A stretch of 64,000 bases of DNA from CAVQKZ01 sp963837325 (GTDB taxonomy: Bacteria > Actinomycetota > Actinomycetes > Mycobacteriales > Jatrophihabitantaceae): assembly GCA_963837325.1 (NCBI GenBank), contig CAWIMV010000001.1:1364001-1428000 (forward strand), given 5' to 3'. Below are positions 57,403 to 64,000 of the stretch, piece by piece. A program made the position numbers and the translations under genes. The number at the start of each line of letters is the position of its first letter. Position 1 is the first letter of the stretch. The notes beneath the pieces are model-generated. The model saw only the letters and a list, made by a program, of their open reading frames with translations, did no database searches and was not told the origin of the DNA.

Positions 57403-59456
57403 TTCGCCCCCTCCCAAGCGTCGGCTCCATCCTCCCCTGCTGTCGGGCCGGGGTGTGGGACGGCGTCCTCGTCGAGCACTTCGCCGGTCGAGACGTTGAC
57501 CGCGGGCGCGGCCGGTGCGGCCTTGGCGAAGCCGGCCACGATCGCCTCCGCCGTGCTGCGGCCGATGCCGGGCACGGCGACCAGGTCGTCGACACCGGCC
57601 GCTCGCAGTTTGCGGACCGAACCGAAGTGGGTGAGCAGCGCCTTGCGGCGGGTCTCGCCCAGCCCGGGAATGCCGTCGAGCGCGGACACGGTCATCGCCT
57701 TGGAGCGCTTCTCGCGATGGAACGTGATCGCGAACCGGTGCGCTTCGTCGCGCACCCGCTGCAGCAGGTACAGCCCTTCCGACGCACGCGGCAGGATCGT
57801 CGGGTAGGCCTCGCCCGGCAACCAGACCTCCTCGAGTCGCTTGGCCAGCCCGACCAGTGCGACGTCATCGATGCCGAGCTCGGTGAGCACGGCCTGCGCG
57901 GCGGCAACCTGCGGCGCGCCGCCGTCGACGACGAGCAGGTTCGGCGGGTACGCGAATTTCAGCGGGCGGCCGGTGTTGGGGTCGATGCCGGGCCGGCCCT
58001 GCTCGGCGGCCTCGGCGGCCGGGTCGGAATCGGCATCGGCGCCCTGAGCGACCTGTTCGTCGAGGTAGCGGGCGAAGCGTCGGCGAACGACCTCGGCGAT
58101 CCAGTCGGTGTCACCGGTGCCCTCGCGCATGGCGAAGCGGCGGTACTCGCTCTTGCGGGCGAGGCCGTCCTCGAACACGACCATGCTGGCCACCACGTTG
58201 GTGCCCTGCACGTGACTGATGTCGAAGCACTCGATGCGCAGCGGGGCGACATCGAGGTTCAACGCCTCTTGCAACTCCCCGAGCGCCAGCGACCGGGCAG
58301 TGAGGTCCGACGCCCGCTTGAGCTTGTGCTGGCTGAGCGCTTGGGCGGCGTTGCGGGCGACCGTCTCGTGCAGCGCCCGCTTGTCGCCACGCTGCGGTAC
58401 CCGCAACAGGACGCGGGTACCGCGGCGGGAACTGAGCCACTCGACCAAGGCGTCGCTGTCGTCGGGCAGCACCGGCACCAACACCTCGCGCGGGATGCCG
58501 GAGCTCGCCGAGCCCTCGGATTCCGCGCCGTAGAACTGCGTCACGAACTGCTCGACCAGATCGCCGAGGGTCATCTCGTCGAGCTTGTCGACCACCCAGC
58601 CGCGCTGACCGCGTACCCGCCCACCGCGGACGTGGAAGACCTGCACCGCGGCCTCCAGATCGTCTTCGGCGAACGCGACGACATCTGCGTCGGTGCCGTC
58701 ACCGAAGACCACAGCCTGCTTCTCCATCGCCCGCCGTAACGCTTCGAGGTCATCGCGCAGCCGGGCGGCCAACTCGAACTCCAGACCCGCACTTGCCTCG
58801 GCCATGCGCCGCTCCAGCCGCTTCATCATCAGGTCGGTCTTGCCGGCCATGAAGTCGCAGAAGTCCTCGACGATCGCGCGGTGCTCCTCGGCAGTGACCC
58901 GGCCCACACACGGCGCGCTGCACTTGCCGATGTAGCCGAGCAGGCACGGCCGGCCGATCTGGCCGGCACGTTTGAACACGCCGGCCGAGCAGGTGCGGGC
59001 CGGGAAGACCCGCAACAACAGGTCGAGGGTCTCGCGGATCGCCCAGGCGTGGGAGTACGGACCGAAGTAACGCACGCCCTTGCGCTTCGCACCGCGCATG
59101 ACCTGTAACCGCGGGTACTCCTCGTAGAGGGTCACCGCCAGGAACGGGTAGGACTTGTCGTCGCGATAGCGGACGTTGAAGCGCGGGTCGAACTCCTTGA
59201 TCCAGGTGTACTCCAGTTGCAGCGCCTCAACCTCCGTGCGCACCACCGTCCACTCCACGCTGCCCGCCGTCGTCACCATCTGGCGGGTGCGAGGATGCAG
59301 GGCAGAGATGTCGGCGAAATAGGAGTTCAACCGCGGGCGCAGGCTCTTGGCCTTGCCGACGTAGATCACCCGGCCGCGCTCGTCGCGGAAGCGGTACACC
59401 CCTGGTTCGAGCGGGATGGTCCCCGGCGCGGGCCGGTACACGGACGGGTCAGGCAC
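57399..59456 (-). CDS. uvrC: excinuclease ABC subunit UvrC
   Basis: UvrC makes both incisions in nucleotide excision repair. The 685-residue protein has the GIY-YIG nuclease (GVYRFRDERGRVIYVGKAKSLRPRLNSYF), a UVR domain, the RNase H-like endonuclease domain (RIECFDISHVQGTNVVASMVVFEDGL, LLVVDGGAPQVAAAQAVL) and C-terminal helix-hairpin-helix motifs. Four cysteines in ARTCSAGVFKRAGQIGRPCLLGYIGKCSAPCVG match the Fe-S site. It overlaps the MFS gene stop by 8 nt. Confidence 0.97.
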   Translation of the reverse strand: MPDPSVYRPAPGTIPLEPGVYRFRDERGRVIYVGKAKSLRPRLNSYFADISALHPRTRQMVTTAGSVEWTVVRTEVEALQLEYTWIKEFDPRFNVRYRDDKSYPFLAVTLYEEYPRLQVMRGAKRKGVRYFGPYSHAWAIRETLDLLLRVFPARTCSAGVFKRAGQIGRPCLLGYIGKCSAPCVGRVTAEEHRAIVEDFCDFMAGKTDLMMKRLERRMAEASAGLEFELAARLRDDLEALRRAMEKQAVVFGDGTDADVVAFAEDDLEAAVQVFHVRGGRVRGQRGWVVDKLDEMTLGDLVEQFVTQFYGAESEGSASSGIPREVLVPVLPDDSDALVEWLSSRRGTRVLLRVPQRGDKRALHETVARNAAQALSQHKLKRASDLTARSLALGELQEALNLDVAPLRIECFDISHVQGTNVVASMVVFEDGLARKSEYRRFAMREGTGDTDWIAEVVRRRFARYLDEQVAQGADADSDPAAEAAEQGRPGIDPNTGRPLKFAYPPNLLVVDGGAPQVAAAQAVLTELGIDDVALVGLAKRLEEVWLPGEAYPTILPRASEGLYLLQRVRDEAHRFAITFHREKRSKAMTVSALDGIPGLGETRRKALLTHFGSVRKLRAAGVDDLVAVPGIGRSTAEAIVAGFAKAAPAAPAVNVSTGEVLDEDAVPHPGPTAGEDGADAWEGAK

Positions 59457-60873
59457 GTCTTCGAGCGTAGTCAGCCGGCCCGGCCGTCGCTGCCGACCTG
59501 CTTCGCTCGATGCCGGTCATCGCCACCACGAACGCGGCGAGCCACAGCACCGCCGCGGCCAGCGCGAGCGCGTGCAAGGCGGCGACGAAATGGGCGGCCG
59601 TGGCTTGGGAGCCGACGACGGCGCCGAAGATCGCGACTCCGGTCGCCGTGCCGGTCTGGCGGGCCGTGTTCGACACGCCGGTGGCAAGCCCGGAACGCTC
59701 CGGTGGCGTCGCTCGAACGGTCGCGGCCACAACGGAAGCGGTGACCAGTCCGGCGCCGCACCCGAGCACGGTGAAGCCGACCACCAGCCAGGCCAGCCCG
59801 CCGTTCGCCGTCACTCCCAGCAGGGGCAGGGTCCCGAGAGCGGCGGTCAGGCAGCCGATTGCGATGGCGCGCCGGGGTCCGTGCCGCGCCGTCAGCCGAC
59901 CCGACACCGGCGCGAGAGCGACGAGCGGCACCGCGAGCGGCAGCACCAGAACTCCGGCCGCGATCGGCGAGCGATGGCGTAGGTCCTGCAGGTAGAGCAT
60001 CGTCACGAACAGCAATCCGTTGAACACCAAGTTCATCGTCAGCGCGACGACGTTCGGGCTCAGAAAGTCACGCCGGCGCAGCAGGTCGAGCGGAAGGATC
60101 GGCGCGTCGGCGTCCCGCTCTGCTGCGATCGCCCCGCCCAACGCGCCCATCGTCACCGCGGCGGCGATTCCGATCACCACCCCCGGAGCATGGCGGCCGG
60201 CCGAGATGATCGTGAATACCAGCCCGGCCAGCCCGATCACGAAACCGACCAGGCCGCGGATGTCGAAGCGGCCGCCGAGCCGTCCCGGCGTCGTCGGGAC
60301 CAGCCATGCCGTCGCGACGACGGTGAGCGCGACAAGCGGCACGTTGATCCAGAACACCAGCCGCCAATCGAACGCGCCGACCAGTATTCCGCCCAGCAAC
60401 GGCCCGGCGGGCAGGGCCAGTGACGAGACCGCGGCCCAGGTGCCGAGCGCGCGCGCCTGGCCGGCCCGGTCCGGATAGACGTCGGCAATCACCGCCATCG
60501 TGCTCGGCAACAACAGGGCGCCGCCTGCGCCCTGCCCGATCCGGCCGATGATGAGGACGCTGGACGTCGGAGCGGTGGCGCACACCACCGACGCGGCCCC
60601 GAAGAGGGCGAACCCGGCCAGCAGGACGCGGCGATGACCGATCCGGTCGCCGATCGTGCCGCCCGCCAGCAGGAGGCTGGCGATCGTCACCGCGTACCCG
60701 TCCACCACCCATTGCAGCGAAGACACTCCCACCCCTAGCCCGCGGGCGACGTCCGGCAGAGCCACGTTCACGATCGTCACGTCCAGCAGGACCAGAAACA
60801 TTCCGGCGCACATCACCGTCAGCACTCGCCGGGGATGGTCCGCCGTTCTTGGCCCACTGGTTGTCGTCGTCAT
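59449..60873 (-). CDS. MFS drug exporter (DHA2, 14-helix type)
   Basis: The 474-residue protein has about 14 helices and the DHA2 start FLVLLDVTIVNVALPDVARGLGV and LQWVVDGYAV. It probably exports a drug or metabolite with protons. It is divergent from an ArsR-type regulator across a 64-nt gap with a perfect inverted repeat, so it is likely repressed by it. The frame is open upstream only through antisense of the regulator; MTTTTSGP was chosen. Confidence 0.88.
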   Translation of the reverse strand: MTTTTSGPRTADHPRRVLTVMCAGMFLVLLDVTIVNVALPDVARGLGVGVSSLQWVVDGYAVTIASLLLAGGTIGDRIGHRRVLLAGFALFGAASVVCATAPTSSVLIIGRIGQGAGGALLLPSTMAVIADVYPDRAGQARALGTWAAVSSLALPAGPLLGGILVGAFDWRLVFWINVPLVALTVVATAWLVPTTPGRLGGRFDIRGLVGFVIGLAGLVFTIISAGRHAPGVVIGIAAAVTMGALGGAIAAERDADAPILPLDLLRRRDFLSPNVVALTMNLVFNGLLFVTMLYLQDLRHRSPIAAGVLVLPLAVPLVALAPVSGRLTARHGPRRAIAIGCLTAALGTLPLLGVTANGGLAWLVVGFTVLGCGAGLVTASVVAATVRATPPERSGLATGVSNTARQTGTATGVAIFGAVVGSQATAAHFVAALHALALAAAVLWLAAFVVAMTGIERSRSAATAGPADYARRRA

Positions 60874-60897
60874 CCATCGATCGTCACCCGAGTTCAC

Positions 60898-60913
60898 TTC
60901 GGCCCCTGCCGAA
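60898..60913. promoter_or_regulatory. inverted repeat TTCGGC-N4-GCCGAA in divergent promoter
   Basis: Perfect 6-4-6 repeat in the gap between the MFS gene and the ArsR-type gene. It is a likely operator for the regulator. Confidence 0.5.
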
Positions 60914-60925
60914 ACGTGCTCAGGG

Positions 60926-60931
60926 CACACT
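60926..60931 (+). promoter_or_regulatory. -10-like CACACT, leaderless start at 60938
   Basis: CACACT is followed by 6 nt and then GTG 60938. The match to TAnnnT is partial. Confidence 0.3.
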
Positions 60932-60937
60932 GGGCTG

Positions 60938-61732
60938 GTGAGCGCACCTAACGCTGTACACGCCATCGCGGACATCTCCTCGACTGCGGCGCTGTTCGCC
61001 GATCCAACTCGCGCCCGTATCGTCGCGGCGCTCGCCGACGGCCGGGCCCTGCCTGCGTCAGTGCTCGCGGCCGAGTCGGGCGTCAGCGCCTCCACCACCA
61101 GCGAGCACCTGGGCCGCCTCGTCGGCGGCGGCCTGCTCACCGTCGAGCAGTCCGGTCGTCATCGCTACTACCGCCTGGCCAGTGAAGAGGTGGCCGCCGC
61201 GCTCGAATCCCTCTCGGTGCTGGCGCCGCTTCGACCGGTGCGCTCACTACGGGAGTCCACCCGGGCGGCGGCGCTGCGCCGGGCGCGCACCTGCTACGAC
61301 CACCTCGCCGGCAAACTCGGTGTCGCCGTCACCGAAGCGCTGCTGCAGCGGCGGGCTCTCGTCCGCGTGGACGGCGCCGACGGAATCGAGCGGGCCGACA
61401 CCGATCCACTGTCCGCGCCGCTGCGCGTGCACCCGTACGAGTTGGGGCCGTCAGCGGCCGGGGTGTTCGGCGATCTTGGCGTGGACGTCGAAAGGCTCGA
61501 GGGTGAGCAGCACGGCCGACGTCGCCCGCTACTGCGATTCTGCGTTGACTGGAGCGAGCAACGCCACCACCTCGCCGGTGGTCTCGGTGCTGCTGTGCTG
61601 AGCAGCATGGAATCGGCGGGCTGGGTGCGGCGACTGCCCCCGCGGCGCGCGGTCGGGCTGACCGCCACCGGGCAGCAAGCCCTGCAGTCGCACCTCGGCG
61701 TCGAGCCTGACGGTTACGCGGTTCGCGCGTAG
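60938..61732 (+). CDS. ArsR-family transcriptional regulator
   Basis: The 264-residue protein has an N-terminal ArsR winged helix (about 8-85: ALFADPTRARIVAALADGRALPASVLAAESGVSASTTSEHLGRL, HRYYRLASEEVAAALE) and a longer C-terminal domain (CYDHLAGKLGVAVTEALLQR, WVRRLPPRRAVGLTATGQQAL). That two-part form is common in actinobacteria beside exporters. Cys are few, so metal sensing is unlikely. It likely represses the divergent MFS gene. It overlaps the add-like gene by 19 nt. Confidence 0.88.
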   Translation: MSAPNAVHAIADISSTAALFADPTRARIVAALADGRALPASVLAAESGVSASTTSEHLGRLVGGGLLTVEQSGRHRYYRLASEEVAAALESLSVLAPLRPVRSLRESTRAAALRRARTCYDHLAGKLGVAVTEALLQRRALVRVDGADGIERADTDPLSAPLRVHPYELGPSAAGVFGDLGVDVERLEGEQHGRRRPLLRFCVDWSEQRHHLAGGLGAAVLSSMESAGWVRRLPPRRAVGLTATGQQALQSHLGVEPDGYAVRA

Positions 61733-62733
61733 TCGTCGATCTCGGCGAGCAGCCCGGCTTGGTCGGCCGGATCCAGGAACGAGGCGGTCACGGCCGCGCG
61801 GGCCAGATCGGCCACGCCGTGGGCATCGAGACCCAGCAGGTCGGCCGCAACCGCGTATTCGTGGTTCAGCGTGGTGGAGAACATCGGCGGATCGTCGGAG
61901 TTGATCGTGACCGGCACGCCCGCAGCGACGAGCACCGGCAGCGGGTGCTCGGCCAGCGAGGGCACCGAACGGGTGCAGACATTCGAGGTCGGGCAGACCT
62001 CGAGCGGGATCTGCCGGTCCCGCAGATGCGCCATCAGGCGCGGATCGTGGGCCGCCGCGATGCCGTGGCCGATGCGCTCGGCCCCGAGGTGGGTGAGGGC
62101 GTCCCAGACCGTTTCCGGCCCGGTCGACTCCCCCGCGTGCGGGACGCTGTGCAGACCGGCGGCCCTGGCCGCGGCGAAGTGCGGCGCGAACTGCTCGCGC
62201 CCCACGCCCTGCTCCGGTCCGCCGAGGCCGAAGCTGACCAGCCCGTCAGGACGCTGGCGCAGGGCGACGTCGAGCGTGACGTCGGCGGCCTCCAGGCCGG
62301 CCTCCCCGGGGATGTCGAAGCACCACACCAACTGCACGCCGTGATCGGTTGCGGCCCGGCGGCGGGCGTCCTCGACGGCGTCGCAGTACGCCTCGGCAGC
62401 GATCCCCCGTCGGATCGACGAGAACGGGGTCAGGGTGAGCTCGGCATAGCGGACCTGCTGTCCCGCCAGCTCTCGGGCGATCTCGTAGGTCAACGTCCAG
62501 ACGTCCTCTGCGTCGCGGATCAGGTCGACCACAGACAGGTAGACGTGGATGAAATGGCCGAAGTCGGTGAAGGTGAAGTAGTCCGCGAGCAATGCGGGAT
62601 CCGCCGGCACAGGAGTCGCGCCCTGATGGCGCGCGGCCAGCTCGGCCACGATGCGCGGCGAGGCCGATCCGACGTGGTGGACGTGGAGTTCGGCCTTCGG
62701 CAGGCCGGCGATGAAGGTGTCGAGATCGTTCAT
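61714..62733 (-). CDS. adenosine deaminase family protein, perhaps aminodeoxyfutalosine deaminase
   Basis: The 339-residue amidohydrolase has the first metal motif ELHVHHVGSASPR, the Glu/His region VPHAGESTGPETVWDAL, the GERIGHGIAA-type motif (AERIGHG) and the metal Asp in TINSDDPPMF. True adenosine deaminases have HXH followed by LDG; HVHHVG and the long GLVSFGLGGPEQG suggest the actinobacterial branch that includes enzymes deaminating 6-aminodeoxyfutalosine for menaquinone synthesis. The substrate is therefore open. GAGAAT lies 6 nt before the ATG, which suggests a leaderless mRNA. Confidence 0.85.
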   Translation of the reverse strand: MNDLDTFIAGLPKAELHVHHVGSASPRIVAELAARHQGATPVPADPALLADYFTFTDFGHFIHVYLSVVDLIRDAEDVWTLTYEIARELAGQQVRYAELTLTPFSSIRRGIAAEAYCDAVEDARRRAATDHGVQLVWCFDIPGEAGLEAADVTLDVALRQRPDGLVSFGLGGPEQGVGREQFAPHFAAARAAGLHSVPHAGESTGPETVWDALTHLGAERIGHGIAAAHDPRLMAHLRDRQIPLEVCPTSNVCTRSVPSLAEHPLPVLVAAGVPVTINSDDPPMFSTTLNHEYAVAADLLGLDAHGVADLARAAVTASFLDPADQAGLLAEIDDYARTA

Positions 62734-62739
62734 CGAGCG

Positions 62740-62745
62740 ATTCTC
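62740..62745 (-). promoter_or_regulatory. -10-like GAGAAT with TGN extension, leaderless start at 62733
   Basis: Minus-strand TGTGAGAAT, then 6 nt and ATG 62733. Only two of the three core TAnnnT bases fit, but the upstream TG is a known extended -10 feature. Confidence 0.35.
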
Positions 62746-62778
62746 ACACAGTCATGTCAGATTGCTGCAGCCACCCCG

Positions 62779-63762
62779 TCACCAGCGGCCGTGGACCTGG
62801 GCCCGGATGCGGTCGTCGTACAGGTCGGCGATCTGGGACTGCAGAGGGTCATCGAGCGGCGCCAGTTCGCCGGCGGACGCGTTGGCCCGGGCCTGGTCTT
62901 CGGTGCGGGCGCCCGGGATCACCGCGGTGACGCCGGGTCGGTCGATGATCCAACGCAGGGCCAGTTGGGCCGGCGTCGTCCCCTCGGGCGCGAGCGCAGC
63001 GAATTCCTGGGCCGCGCTCACGCCGGTTTCGAAGTCGACGCCAGCGAACGTCTCGCCGACATCGAAGGCTTCGCCGTGCCGGTTGTAGGTGCGGTGGTCA
63101 TTCGCGGCGAACTTCGTGTCGCGCGTGTAGCGGCCGGACAGCAGGCCGGAGGCCAACGGAACCCGGGCCAGGATGCCCACGCCGGCTGCGGCGGCCGCCG
63201 GCAACACCTGCTCGAGCGGCTTCTGCCGGAACGCGTTCAGGATGATCTGGACGCTCGCAACACCAGGCCGGGCGATCGCGGTCAGCGCCTCGTGCACGGT
63301 TTCCACGCTCACCCCGTACGCGGCAATGCGCTCGTCCGCGACGAGCGTGTCCAACGCGTCGAACACTTCGTCGGAGGAGTAGACCGCCGTCGGCGGGCAG
63401 TGCAACTGAACCAGATCCAGCCGGTCGACGCCGAGGTTGCGACGGGATCGATCGGTCCACTCGAGGAAGTTGGCCAGGACGTAGTTCTCCGGCAGCTGTT
63501 CTTCCCGGCGCCCCAGCTTGGTCGCGACGAAGATGTCGGCTCCGGGATTGCCGGCCAGGAACTCGCCGATCAACTGCTCACTGCGTCCGTCGCCGTAGAC
63601 GTCGGCCGTGTCGAACAGTGTCACGCCCGACTGCACGGCCGCGTCCAGCACGCCTAGGGCCGTCGCCTCGTCGACGTCACCCCAGTCGGCACCGAGCTGC
63701 CAGGTGCCGAGGCCGATGACCGACACCGGTCGTTGAGTCCGTCCGAGAATGCGCTGCTCCAT
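62779..63762 (-). CDS. aldo/keto reductase
   Basis: The 327-residue TIM barrel has the AKR tetrad: Asp and Tyr in FDTADVYGDGRSEQLIG, Lys in FVATKLGRR and His in LVQLHCPPT. It probably reduces carbonyl compounds with NADPH. The group includes the general stress AKRs (YhdN-like). It starts with ATG at 63762 behind TACGGT (7 nt). It is not clearly linked in function to its neighbours. Confidence 0.92.
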   Translation of the reverse strand: MEQRILGRTQRPVSVIGLGTWQLGADWGDVDEATALGVLDAAVQSGVTLFDTADVYGDGRSEQLIGEFLAGNPGADIFVATKLGRREEQLPENYVLANFLEWTDRSRRNLGVDRLDLVQLHCPPTAVYSSDEVFDALDTLVADERIAAYGVSVETVHEALTAIARPGVASVQIILNAFRQKPLEQVLPAAAAAGVGILARVPLASGLLSGRYTRDTKFAANDHRTYNRHGEAFDVGETFAGVDFETGVSAAQEFAALAPEGTTPAQLALRWIIDRPGVTAVIPGARTEDQARANASAGELAPLDDPLQSQIADLYDDRIRAQVHGRW

Positions 63763-63769
63763 GGCATCG

Positions 63770-63775
63770 ACCGTA
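63770..63775 (-). promoter_or_regulatory. -10 element TACGGT, leaderless start of the aldo/keto reductase gene
   Basis: Minus-strand TACGGT, 7 nt, then ATG 63762. The same hexamer is used before four genes in the window. Confidence 0.5.
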
Positions 63776-63799
63776 TCGGGCGCGGCGGGAGCCGTGCGG

Positions 63800-64000
63800 T
63801 CAGACCTGCGGCGGCCAGCAGAGGCAGAACTCGTTGCCTTCCGGGTCCTGCATCAGATAGAAGTCGTGCTCGCGGCGCACGGCGGTGGCGCCGCGAGCGA
63901 CGAGTTCGTCGCGGCGCGAGGCGGCGCCGCCCTCGTTGTCGAACCAGACGTCGAGGTGCAGCCGGTTCTTCACGACCTTGTGCTCAGGCACCGGCTGGAA
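63800..64000 (-). CDS. VOC-family (glyoxalase-like) protein, C-terminal part
   Basis: The frame is open to the window edge and reads FQPVPEHKVVKNRLHLDVWFDNE, then EFCLCWPPQV. This is the C-terminal half of a vicinal-oxygen-chelate or glyoxalase_6 protein: conserved KNRLHLDV, DFYLMQDPEGNEFCL. The 5' end lies outside. A GTG at 63991 is in frame but is internal to the domain. The function is not known. Confidence 0.8.
   Translation of the reverse strand, partial: FQPVPEHKVVKNRLHLDVWFDNEGGAASRRDELVARGATAVRREHDFYLMQDPEGNEFCLCWPPQV

Overview
The window is 64 kb of densely packed, high-G+C DNA from an actinobacterium. Supporting signs are GTG starts, strong G/C third-position bias, RbpA, WhiA, OpcA, a two-exported-domain style NlpC/P60 cell-wall hydrolase, an InhA/FabG1 pair and a SufR-led SUF operon. 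It looks like a mycolate-order relative or a Frankia/Jatrophihabitans-like lineage; the sequence alone does not fix the genus. From memory of the Mycobacterium tuberculosis H37Rv map, most of the window is a reversed copy of the gene order between uvrC (Rv1420) and the NfeD/SPFH pair (Rv1487-Rv1488), so it is mainly core genome. No rRNA, tRNA, CRISPR array, insertion sequence or prophage was seen, and no stretch over 300 bases lacks a gene.

Layout. 1-4134: tail of an Eis-type acetyltransferase, pentapeptide-repeat protein, SPFH/NfeD membrane pair, a shortened DUF5655-like gene, DUF3097. 4208-11607: hypothetical, ferrochelatase, inhA, fabG1, a quinone oxidoreductase, and a MoxR/DUF58/VWA operon. 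11685-16216: small Cys protein, EEP nuclease-like enzyme, moaA, NlpC/P60 hydrolase, PAP2 protein. 16352-19171: aconitase behind a perfect palindrome. 19382-25875: the main accessory insert, a sugar ABC importer with its ROK regulator plus an ABC exporter. 25989-29991: enoyl-CoA hydratase, tiny HTH protein, ABC-F ATPase, zinc metallopeptidase. 30146-36357: sufR-B-D-C-S-U-T. 36431-43861: acyltransferase, ABC-2 transporter, heme A synthase ctaA, DUF445, DUF2510 and heme O synthase ctaB. 43985-50628: tkt-tal-zwf-opcA-pgl (pentose phosphate pathway). 50635-59456: rbpA, secG, tpiA-pgk-gap (glycolysis), whiA-yvcK-rapZ-uvrC. 59449-64000: MFS exporter with divergent ArsR regulator, adenosine-deaminase-like enzyme, aldo/keto reductase and a partial VOC protein.

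How it fits together. Central carbon metabolism (aconitase, lower glycolysis, oxidative and non-oxidative pentose phosphate), heme a supply for cytochrome oxidase (ferrochelatase, ctaB, ctaA), Fe-S assembly and fatty acid elongation dominate. Many operons use ATGA/GTGA stop-start overlaps. A striking regional property is a -10-like hexamer (TAnnnT) placed 6 or 7 nt before the start codon of at least nine genes, the signature of leaderless transcripts; it also helped choose several start codons.

The most interesting small-scale signals are a 29-codon leaderless ORF coupled by ATGA to the DUF445 gene, a 9-codon leader with a perfect 12-nt Shine-Dalgarno match coupled to fabG1, an enoyl-CoA hydratase with no ATG/GTG/TTG start, a DUF5655-like gene that seems to have lost an internal block in frame, two long intergenic palindromes, and an adenosine-deaminase-like enzyme that may act in futalosine menaquinone synthesis. 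I found no clear evidence of a wholly new multi-gene system.
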